A stretch of 64,000 nucleotides of DNA, taken from CBDBJK01 sp965206395 (lineage in GTDB: Bacteria; Chloroflexota; Dehalococcoidia; Lucifugimonadales; CATOSD01). The stretch is from assembly GCA_965206395.1 (NCBI GenBank), contig CBDBJK010000028.1:21878-85877 (forward strand), given 5' to 3'. How positions within the stretch are numbered: the first letter of the stretch is position 1; every line of letters starts with the position of its first letter. The position numbers and the translations under genes were made by a program. The notes under the pieces are model-generated. The model was not told where the DNA came from. It ran no database searches and worked only from the letters and a program-made list of their open reading frames with translations. Below are positions 9,348-16,712 of the stretch, piece after piece.

Positions 9348-9809
9348 ATGCCGATATTTCCTTCGGTTGAGTGGTTCGACGCCGTGCGTGCGGCTTTCAA
9401 CAGCGATGATTCTTATCGTGGCGGAGGAGGCGGAACCTGCGATGCTACCGTGGGTATCAAAGCAGGCCAGCAAGTCTTCCTACTTGTGTTCGATGGGTTT
9501 GAGTGCACCGAGGCCAGGGAGGTTGATGAAAACGAGCTTGAGGGGACAGACTTCTATCTCGATATGAATCTCGATGATTGGCATGAAATGTTTGCCAACA
9601 TCAAGGAGAACGGCGCGGCAACTCTCAATTACACACTGAACACGCTTGACTTGGAGCGCACCGAAGGACTAGCCCTTTCAAAGTCTGGCGACCAGTATAG
9701 GCAAGACCTGTTTTTCCGTTACAATCAGACGTTTCAATACTTCTTCGACGCTTCAGCCCGCGTCGAAACAGTTTCCCAGCCTTCGCACGCCTCGACGGGC
9801 GATACGTAA
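9348..9809 (+). CDS. Small SCP2-like protein, first of a paralogous pair
   Basis: A 153-residue protein opening MPIFPSVEWFDAVR, with a TCDATVGIKAG block, a hydrophobic VFLLVFDGFEC strand and FYLDMNLDDWHEMFANIKENG. The order of a strand-rich half followed by a D-W-x-E-M helix resembles SCP2-type lipid or hydrophobic-ligand carriers; this assignment is by pattern only. There is no signal peptide. It starts 2 bases after the ferritin-like paralogue, so it was translated in the same operon. A pair of small hydrophobic-ligand proteins beside a di-iron pair suggests substrate delivery or an effector role, but this is inference. Confidence 0.6.
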   Translation: MPIFPSVEWFDAVRAAFNSDDSYRGGGGGTCDATVGIKAGQQVFLLVFDGFECTEAREVDENELEGTDFYLDMNLDDWHEMFANIKENGAATLNYTLNTLDLERTEGLALSKSGDQYRQDLFFRYNQTFQYFFDASARVETVSQPSHASTGDT

Positions 9810-9827
9810 TCTCAAGGTGATCTGAAG

Positions 9828-10250
9828 ATGCCAGCATTTCCCTCGGTACAATGGTTTGATGCCTTACGTCAAGCGGTCAACGAAGACACGCGCTTTCGTT
9901 CTTCGGGGACTTGCGACGCAAAGGTTGGAATCAAGGCAGAAGATCTGGCGTTTCTTATCACTTTCGAGGCGTTCGAGTGTGCCGGTGTGGAAGAGATAGG
10001 CGAAGACTCGTTGCGTGATGCCGATTTCTACCTCGATTTGTCAACGCAAGAATGGCAAGAATTCCTGAGAAATATCCAGGCGAATGGCAAGGCAGATTCC
10101 GACCATTCGTTAAACAACCTGGATCTGTCTCGTCCGAGTGGTATGGTTAAGTCCCATGATGAATACCACCGTCATTCATTTCTGCGCTATCACTTGTCCC
10201 TACAGGCCTTCTTTGATGCTTCCGCCGCATTGGAGACCACATTCAGCTAG
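9828..10250 (+). CDS. Small SCP2-like protein, second of a paralogous pair
   Basis: A 140-residue paralogue of the preceding gene. It shares FPSVQWFDALR, GTCDAKVGIKAE, FEAFEC, DFYLDLSTQEWQEFL and NNLDLSRPSG in the same order. It lacks the glycine run and C-terminal tail of its partner. The pair probably arose by tandem duplication and may form a heterodimer, mirroring the two ferritin-like paralogues upstream. It starts 18 bases after its neighbour and is followed within 8 bases by the FmdB gene. The function is not known to me; SCP2-like is a fold guess. Confidence 0.6.
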   Translation: MPAFPSVQWFDALRQAVNEDTRFRSSGTCDAKVGIKAEDLAFLITFEAFECAGVEEIGEDSLRDADFYLDLSTQEWQEFLRNIQANGKADSDHSLNNLDLSRPSGMVKSHDEYHRHSFLRYHLSLQAFFDASAALETTFS

Positions 10251-10257
10251 GTGTGCT

Positions 10258-10539
10258 ATGCCGATCTACGAATATCGATGTCAGAGCTGTCGGCACAAGC
10301 CCAACATCCTGTGGCGCAACTTCACGCCGCCAGAATCGATCAAGTGTGACGCCTGCGGCAGCGATGACACGACACGAGTTATATCTTCTGTCGCGTTCCA
10401 TAAATCACTGACGACCAGAATGTCAGAGCTTGACTCTAAATATGACAAAATGGTTGATGCCGCCTCAAACAACACCCAAGAGTCTGACCCGTACCGCTAC
10501 CTGGGCGATATAGATGCTCTCAGTAAAGCTCCGGAATAA
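10258..10539 (+). CDS. FmdB-family zinc-ribbon protein
   Basis: A 93-residue protein starting MPIYEYRCQSC. The two pairs CQSC (about 8-11) and CDAC form the FmdB-type zinc ribbon. Proteins of this family lie next to many amidase and oxygenase operons, and their role is mostly regulatory or unknown. The ATG at 10258 is chosen because the family starts MPxYEYRC; the open frame extends upstream through the previous gene without meaning. It closes the di-iron operon, and the next feature is the promoter of ssrA. Confidence 0.85.
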   Translation: MPIYEYRCQSCRHKPNILWRNFTPPESIKCDACGSDDTTRVISSVAFHKSLTTRMSELDSKYDKMVDAASNNTQESDPYRYLGDIDALSKAPE

Positions 10540-10610
10540 GCCTTCTTACTCATCTGTTTTTGCAGCAATCCCTACATTTCGGGTGCATATCTTCGACGTC
10601 GCTTAGCTTT

Positions 10611-10637
10611 TTGAATACTTCATTGGTGTGCTATAAT
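10611..10637 (+). promoter_or_regulatory. Probable ssrA promoter
   Basis: TTGAAT (10611-10616) and a perfect TATAAT (10632-10637) are separated by 15 bases and lie 12 bases upstream of the tmRNA 5' end. The -10 match and position make this the likely promoter. The short spacer is the weak point. Confidence 0.65.
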
Positions 10638-10649
10638 CAAGTGTGACGT

Positions 10650-11001
10650 GGGGACGCGTGGGTTCGACAGGGGAAGTCTCTGCGGGATTGCAGGTCGAGG
10701 CGCCATCTACCTCGTAAAAAGGTGGCAAAAAAGTAACTGGCAACAAACAGCTAGCACTAGCCGCTTAATACCGGCTACGTCCGCCGTCTCCTTTCCTCGA
10801 GGGAGGTGGCAGGGCGACATAATTCGAGGTGCAGTTCCTCCGACACCGATAAGAGGGACTAAAGACCATCGGCTGGCCTCTATTGACCCTTTCGCTGGTA
10901 ATAGGCTATAGAGGTGAGAAACTAATACTGGCTAAGCCTGTAGTACATCCTAGCTGGCGGCTCTTCTGGACGGGGAGTTCGACCCTCCCCCGTCTCCACC
11001 A
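10650..11001 (+). ncRNA. ssrA: Transfer-messenger RNA (tmRNA)
   Basis: tmRNA rescues stalled ribosomes and tags the unfinished protein for proteolysis. The 5' end GGGGACG pairs with CGTCTCC at the 3' end, followed by discriminator A and an encoded CCA (10999-11001). The T arm carries the TTCGACC loop, and the 5' part has the GGTTCGACAGG signature. The tag frame reads approximately GKKVTGNKQLALAA and ends in TAA. The exact resume codon is not certain. A serine recombinase gene on the opposite strand overlaps the last 96 bases, the usual place for element integration. Confidence 0.96.
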
Positions 11002-12459
11002 ACTCCAAACCCGAAGTCTTTCTGTCTCATCCTCAGAGATCAGCATCACTGCCGTGCTCTCTGCCCGCGCCACCGCTTTGTCAAGCAGAGTTCGGAAAGC
11101 AGCGACAGGCGATATTGCTCCAATCAGTCTACTTTCCATGTCCACGTACACGCGCTCGATAAACGGGCTTATCAGCTTTCGCCTTTCCTCTGGCGTCGCC
11201 TCCATCCACAATTGTGGTATGTTTTCGAACAACCGTGCGGCTTCTTCTAGGGTAGGTAAATCCAATACGCTTGTCAAGTTCAACTCTCTGTCTATTTCCG
11301 CGAGTCTGGCCTTGTATTCCGCACGATTGATTACACCATCCGCGTAAATCGTGCCAATTCTCTTTCGCTTCTCCCGAAGTTTCTTAGGGTCAGGCCCTTC
11401 TCGGTTGGTAACGGCGAGCTTTGCCATACGCTTCTGCCAGTCTGGACGAAGCTCTACAGCCTGGAGTATAACTCCAATCTGCTCATCCACTACGCGGGCC
11501 ATAATAGACCGTTCATTGGTGTCACATTCCACCGAGTGTCTTTCCCGATACATAGGCCCACCATAACGATGGCGGTCAGACTGGAGAGGCTTGCCGCAGT
11601 TCCCACAGGAGATCATGCCCTGGAGTATGCCCTTAGGTCCACGGACTGTTCTTGCGACGGCGGGAAGCCGCTTTCGAGCCTGGACCTGTTCGTAAAGCTT
11701 CTCAGTTATGAGGGTCTCTTGCCGACCGGGATGGTGTTCTTCTTTGTACCTGATCTCTCCAAGGTAGAATCTATTGTTGAGCATGTCCTTGATGGCATGT
11801 GCTGTGAAGATTCTATCGTTACGTGTCCTGAAACCCGAGTCATTCAGCCAGGCAGCTATGGAGCCATTGGACTCCCCTCTGGCCCTGCGCTCAAACATTT
11901 CTCGTACGACATTTGCTTCCCTCTGGTCAGGAACAGGTACTCCACCAGGCTCAGGAGTGGTATACCCAAAGGGGACAGGTCCCACAGGTAGCCCCAGACT
12001 TACCCGGTGTCTCATGTCCTTGCTGACGTGAACCGCCAGCTGGTCGGAGAAGAACTCTGAGACGCTGCCAATATTATTGAGGATGAGCTTGCCCCCAGGG
12101 GTCGTGAAATCGAAGTCCTCAGTTACACTGGCGAAGAGAACATCTGCTTCGCCAAGCATCCTCAGGGCTTGCCGTTGAACTCCCATATTTCGAGACCATC
12201 GGTCTATGGTGTGCACTACGACTTCATCGAACAATCCTGTCTTGGCGTCTCTTAGGAGTGCCATTAACTTTGGCCTGAGTTCGATCCGTTCACTGCGAGC
12301 GCTCTTGCCATCTTCCTCATAGACAGCCACAAGTTCATAACCATGGCGTTGACACCACTGGTTTATCTCCTTCAGTTGAGCATCGAGAGAATGACCTTCC
12401 ACCTGAGAAGGATCGGAGACACGTATGTAGGCTACAGCCCTCTTCGTTGTTTTCTTCAT
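10906..12459 (-). CDS. Large serine recombinase/integrase at the ssrA 3' end
   Basis: A 517-residue site-specific recombinase. The resolvase domain begins AVAYIRVSDPSQ (catalytic Ser15) and includes DRWSRN. A recombinase domain and a zinc ribbon (SCGNCGKPL plus a later Cys) follow, then a C-terminal helical region. The last 31 residues (from WWRRGRVELPVQ) are encoded by the antisense of the tmRNA 3' end, so the attachment site supplies the C-terminus. ATG 12459 overlaps the TGA of the preceding small gene as ATGA, which indicates translational coupling. It probably catalyses integration and excision of the adjoining element. Confidence 0.93.
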   Translation of the reverse strand: MKKTTKRAVAYIRVSDPSQVEGHSLDAQLKEINQWCQRHGYELVAVYEEDGKSARSERIELRPKLMALLRDAKTGLFDEVVVHTIDRWSRNMGVQRQALRMLGEADVLFASVTEDFDFTTPGGKLILNNIGSVSEFFSDQLAVHVSKDMRHRVSLGLPVGPVPFGYTTPEPGGVPVPDQREANVVREMFERRARGESNGSIAAWLNDSGFRTRNDRIFTAHAIKDMLNNRFYLGEIRYKEEHHPGRQETLITEKLYEQVQARKRLPAVARTVRGPKGILQGMISCGNCGKPLQSDRHRYGGPMYRERHSVECDTNERSIMARVVDEQIGVILQAVELRPDWQKRMAKLAVTNREGPDPKKLREKRKRIGTIYADGVINRAEYKARLAEIDRELNLTSVLDLPTLEEAARLFENIPQLWMEATPEERRKLISPFIERVYVDMESRLIGAISPVAAFRTLLDKAVARAESTAVMLISEDETERLRVWSWWRRGRVELPVQKSRQLGCTTGLASISFSPL

Positions 12460-12650
12460 CGTGATTTTTGCTTCCTCCTGACCAAGATCGCCCTGCCAAC
12501 TTCCGCCCATTCTATGATCATGTGTTCAATGTCAGCCTGGGTTGGTTCGACATCAGCGTCAGGGTCACATGTATGCTCAATGGGCGATGAACAGTCAAGC
12601 TGAGGTACGCTCTTTGGCGCTGACCGCTCCTTATCCTTGGGCCGTGCCAT
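12456..12650 (-). CDS. Small protein coupled to the serine recombinase
   Basis: About 64 residues starting MARPKDKERSAPKS, acidic in the middle and ending IEWAEVGRAILVRRKQKSR. There is no recognised domain. Its stop overlaps the recombinase start (ATGA), and its own start lies inside the end of the preceding gene, giving three overlapping genes in one operon. This makes it real despite its size. An ATG two codons upstream (12656) is an alternative start. It may help control recombination direction, but nothing in the sequence shows that. Confidence 0.6.
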   Translation of the reverse strand: MARPKDKERSAPKSVPQLDCSSPIEHTCDPDADVEPTQADIEHMIIEWAEVGRAILVRRKQKSR

Positions 12651-12831
12651 TCTCATCACCACGATCGCATTCAGAAGTGGGCGATTGTTCTAAGACAACT
12701 GGAAATGGAAGGCCTAGCGCCTGGCGTAACAGCACCTCGGCCTGTAACTGTACAGGTCGAAGCTCAGCTGTAGCGTGGGCGACGAGAGATTCAAATGTCT
12801 CAGTGTCCACGTCTAGTCTCAGCCTTGGCAT
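12631..12831 (-). CDS. Small ribbon-helix-helix-like protein
   Basis: About 66 residues. It starts MPRLRLDVDTETFESLVAHA, a strand-then-helix opening like Arc/CopG-type DNA-binding proteins, and continues LQAEVLLRQALGLPFP. ATG 12831 is preferred over an upstream GTG because GGAG lies 7 bases before it. It is the first gene of the three-gene recombinase operon, so a role as repressor or directionality factor is plausible but unproven. Confidence 0.6.
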   Translation of the reverse strand: MPRLRLDVDTETFESLVAHATAELRPVQLQAEVLLRQALGLPFPVVLEQSPTSECDRGDENGTAQG

Positions 12832-12915
12832 GGCAATCTCCACATCTAGCTATAGACTGAGAATGCCATAACCCGAACTGGAATACGAGGATAAAAAGCG
12901 GATAATAATTCCGGT

Positions 12916-14040
12916 CTAGAAATTACTTAGCAAGTCTCGCCAATCCAAGAAGCCAAACTTAGTCGTCCAGTGCCGCAACTGGCGGGATGGGTCTCCCAGC
13001 CCAAAGATGCTTCCAAATGCCATCACTCCTGCAACCTCCCTCTGCGTAGCTCTGTCGCCCCTTCCTCGTACCTGTCGGACTGCCTGACCTACTTGATAGA
13101 GAAGCTCCTCGCGTGTTGCGAAAGTTCCACTGCCGACAGGACGTCCTTGATGAATTCCAGTCGGTAGAGCCAATACGTCAACAACAGCGAAAGCAGCAAA
13201 GTTGAAGTTGCCGTCCTCGCCAGGTGGCGACTCTAGCATCACGGCTGCGGTGTAGGGTAATTCAAATAGCCACGTCTGCGCTGCTCGGACAGTCTCTTGC
13301 CTCAGCCATTCCCATACCTCAAGTGGTGTCCATTCCATGGGACTAGCTGCCATGAGTTCCCCGTCTGGTGTGGACAGAGTAAAAGGGCTGTTGTGTAGGG
13401 ATAGTGGAAGCCTGCTTCCGATGCACGGCACAGCCCGCATGACGCCTTCGGTTAACGCTTCTGTTAATAGTTCATCGAAAGGTTTTCTTTCTGCCTTCGC
13501 TCTCAACGCTATTAACCGCCCTTTCTGCCCGCCAGGACGCCACTGAATTCTTTCTGCCAATCGCTGGGCAGCCTTTCTGTCACCATGCTCATGGACATCT
13601 AAGATATCTTGCAGGATAGGGTGGGATTTGATCTTGGGGAACCGAGGGAAGATAGTCAGTGCGCCGTATGCCACCGAGACTCTCTGGGCAGTCCGAACGA
13701 GATCGTTCATAAGGGAAATTTCCATCTGCTTGAGAGCCTTGCTCACTGGCTCTATCTGCAGGTAGACTTGCCCGATCAGTTGAGAGTAATCAAAGAGAGC
13801 ACGAGGAAGGACCGTATCCTGCACGAGTCTCAATGACCGTGTGATTTCGTTGGTGGCATGCTGATGAAAAAAAGTCAATGACCGTTGGAGGCCAAAGTCG
13901 TGCTGTGCCAAGGCTTCTCGGACTAGAACTGCCATATTGGCTGCTTTTTCCTCGTCCGATAACTTCGAGCGCGAAATAAGTTCCTCTTTAATTCGGTATG
14001 GAAGTTTGCCTGAGTTCTTGCTGTCTTGCTGTTCAGCCAT
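12916..14040 (-). CDS. Element-borne protein of unknown function (374 aa)
   Basis: It starts after GAGGTGATTA with MAEQQDSKNSGKL. The N-terminal third is helical and charged. The middle is hydrophobic and aromatic (SPMEWTPLEVWEWLRQETVRAAQTWLFEL), and the end reads RQLRHWTTKFGFLDWRDLL. I recognise no family, catalytic motif or membrane segment. It lies between the serine recombinase operon and a broken tyrosine recombinase on the same strand, so it is cargo or an accessory gene of the ssrA element. Base composition is like its neighbours. Confidence 0.7.
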   Translation of the reverse strand: MAEQQDSKNSGKLPYRIKEELISRSKLSDEEKAANMAVLVREALAQHDFGLQRSLTFFHQHATNEITRSLRLVQDTVLPRALFDYSQLIGQVYLQIEPVSKALKQMEISLMNDLVRTAQRVSVAYGALTIFPRFPKIKSHPILQDILDVHEHGDRKAAQRLAERIQWRPGGQKGRLIALRAKAERKPFDELLTEALTEGVMRAVPCIGSRLPLSLHNSPFTLSTPDGELMAASPMEWTPLEVWEWLRQETVRAAQTWLFELPYTAAVMLESPPGEDGNFNFAAFAVVDVLALPTGIHQGRPVGSGTFATREELLYQVGQAVRQVRGRGDRATQREVAGVMAFGSIFGLGDPSRQLRHWTTKFGFLDWRDLLSNF

Positions 14041-14171
14041 TAATCACCTCGTATGGAAGCGTACATCGACGCCGAATGGGAACTACCGTGCTATAAGTGA
14101 TTATAGGCGCTGTTGAGTTATGGCCTCAAGGTAGTGAAGGTAGTGGAGGAGAAAGAAATAACTGGAAAGGA

Positions 14172-15100
14172 TTACAAGCTTTTAGCCTGGGCTACATGCT
14201 GCCATCCATTATCCTCGTCGCCTTCCAGTCGCCTCAGGTAAACGGAAGTAACAGCCAAGCTGCTATGGTCTAGGAAACGACTGACTTCCTCCACAGTCTG
14301 TCCGGAATCCCGCCGCAGTTTGGCTGCCGAGTGCCTGAAGATATGCATGCCCGAAGCTGGCAGACCTGCCGCCTTAAGGTATTTTCGCAGATTGCCATAG
14401 AAGGTACCGGAAGTGATGCCCTTGCCGCCATTGGCACTGGGAGAACCATAGGGACTCGCCAGGCTCCATCTCTGACAAGTCTCTTCCGAAGGTTGCCAGG
14501 GACATCTGGATGGCATCGAATGCAGGTAGGGGTAGCTCCCGCCTTCCTCGCTTTCCACCCTTGCCTCTATAGGTGTAGTAGACGGTCTCTCCGACTTCGA
14601 TGTCACCCGCCTTCAAGCTGAGCACCTCGGTGCGGCGTCTGCCAGTTAAAAACCAATGTCAGAATTATCGCCTTATCTCGAATTCCCATTGGCGTATCCG
14701 AAATGACATCCAGAAGCTGCCTAATCTGCTCTGCTCCAAGTCCTCGTGGCAGACTAGGCGATGTGTGGGGCCTTTCGAGTCTGTCACATGGGTTGCCATT
14801 GACGATGTCCATTCGTATGAGGAAGCGGTAGAAGCTGCTCAGGCAGGCGATACGTGCGCCGATAGTTATGGCTGACGGCTCCCTACCGGATTGTCCTTTG
14901 CCGTGGGCGTAGGCGAAAACGTCCTGGGCTGTTATTTCATCCGGCGACTTGCCTGCTCGTCTGAAGAAGTAGGTGAGCATTCTGCTGTAGCTCTCAACGG
15001 TGCGCATGGAGCCAGACCGACGTTCTTTCTCCGCAAGAAAAGCATAGAGCGCTTGTTGCCAGCCTTCGATGTCGCTGAATGCCGCTATAGACGTGGTCAT
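14172..15100 (-). pseudogene. Tyrosine recombinase/integrase with two frameshifts
   Basis: ATG 15100 follows AGGAG. The N-terminal SAM-like domain (SIAAFSDIEGWQQALYAFL...SSFYRFLI) is in one frame to about 14650. There an A5 run (T5 on the coding strand, expected T4) shifts into a second frame carrying GRRRTEVLSLKAGDI with the first catalytic Arg. Near 14441-14448 a second indel moves to a third frame with the HxxRH box (MHIFRHSAAKL) and the distal His and Tyr (FLDHSSLAVTSVYLRR). All catalytic residues remain across the three frames, so the decay or read errors are recent. It probably represents a second integration module. Confidence 0.82.
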
Positions 15101-15357
15101 GGTCAGACTCCTGTAAAGTTGGGCTGACACTATAGACGCTCTGACGGCTACGGAAGTCAAGGCTATGGAGTCGTAGTAAGCGTTCAGCTCCTTGCCAGAA
15201 AGTTCCGGGGACATGCACGCCTACTAGAATGTGTCGAGATAGAAGTTCTCAAGTAGACAGCCTACTCATTGAAAACCCTGTAAGTCGCACCACATACCCC
15301 GAACAGCAATTAGACACCCTGGTTGACCAGGCGTATAATGCCACACACCAAAGACTA

Positions 15358-16608
15358 GTGGTTCAACGTTTTTGTATTGATGGGTAGAGTGACTTTAGCT
15401 TGATGCGCGCATCCTCGGTAGTGAAGCGCCAATCCACTCGTATCACATCCCGGTTGCGTTGATTCTGCCAAGCATTGACCTCGCCGCGCAGGATGTCTTG
15501 ATCGGCAATCCGTCGGTCCAGGCACTGTCGAGCCAGCACACCGATCTCTATCTCCGCCATATTCAACCAACTCCCGTGTTTGGGAGTATAGTGTATCTCC
15601 AGTCGCTCAGCTATACGCCTCGCCTCAGCAGGCTCGAATGCCTCGTATAGCGAGGACAGCTTGTGAGTGTTGAGATTGTCCATTACCAGCACGATCCGGT
15701 CTCTGTCAGGGTAGTCCTCGTCGACCAGTTTCTTTATCACATGCGCCCAGTCCACCTTCGTGCGACGCTCTCTGACCTCGACTCGGCGCCATCCGTCCAA
15801 CGGTGCAAACAGCATGAACAGGCTGCTCACTCCATTGCGCTCGTATTCGTAGTCGTATGCCGCCGATAAGCCGGGCGCTGCGGGACGCGGCACTCGCGTC
15901 TCCTTGACTTGCTGTTTGCTCGTCTCATCCATGCACACCAGAACCTCATTCCCATCGTACGGCCGTTGGTAGACCTCCAGTACGTCTTCCATCACGTCTT
16001 CCATCGCGCACACAAACTCCGCGCTCTGACCGGGCGGGATGCACCAACTCTGCTTCAGCCACGGCTTCAGTTCGTTTTTTTTTTAAGCGCCTGGCGAACC
16101 GTCTCGGTGCTAATGGTCCCGACTATCTCACACTCGACCAACTGGTCAGCCAACAGCTTCAGGGTCCAACTGGCACGCCCCTCCGGCGGTTCCCCGCAGG
16201 CCCATCGCTATCAACCGTGCTTCACCTTCGCCGTCCAGTCTCTTTTGACGCCGACGCAGTTGCTTTTTGCGATTCAGCGCAGACTCGACCCCCTCCTCCA
16301 CACAGCGCTTGCGTATTCGCTCGACCGTTGACTGTCCCACACCGAGCGCGCTGGTGATGTCCGCGTCCTTCATTCCCCCGTCCGAGCGTGACTCATCGCT
16401 CATCAGCAGAATGCGCGCATGGGTCTGTTTGTACGCCGCAGCCCGACCGCGTGAGACCAAGGCGTTGAGTTCCTGTTGTTCGTCGGTAGTCAGTCTGATA
16501 CGGTACTTCTTGGTAGACATCATGGTTCCTCCTCGGTTCAACGTTACGATTGAACCCCCAAGAGGAACAATGACTATCATGGTATTCATTTCAATGATGT
16601 TGGACCAC
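15358..16608 (-). mobile_element. IS630-type insertion sequence, copy 2 (1251 bp)
   Basis: Same element as at 7000-8248 in reverse orientation, flanked by TA (15356-15357, 16609-16610) within CTAG. It is two bases longer: an extra C in the first frame near 16201 and a run of ten instead of nine A at the frame junction. It lies between the broken tyrosine recombinase and the beta-helix/LRR protein. Confidence 0.95.
15363..16523 (-). pseudogene. IS630-family transposase, copy 2, disabled
   Basis: The start is ATG 16523. The extra C near 16201 (coding GATGGGCCTG instead of GATGGCCTG) diverts the first frame soon after the helix-turn-helix region, ending GACQLDPEAVG. The DDE half (16013-15363) is intact and has the same Asp-Asp-Glu motifs as copy 1. 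Ten A at the junction make a different slippage distance. The combined gene should not give full-length protein without two recoding events. Confidence 0.85.
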
Positions 16609-16712
16609 TAGCCTGTATCGTAACGGAAATATAGTCTGCATCGGCTAATTCCATTGCCATTCGCACGACAGCTGTTCCGTGAGAGCTACGGCTACTTTAG
16701 GAGGGGTTTGCT

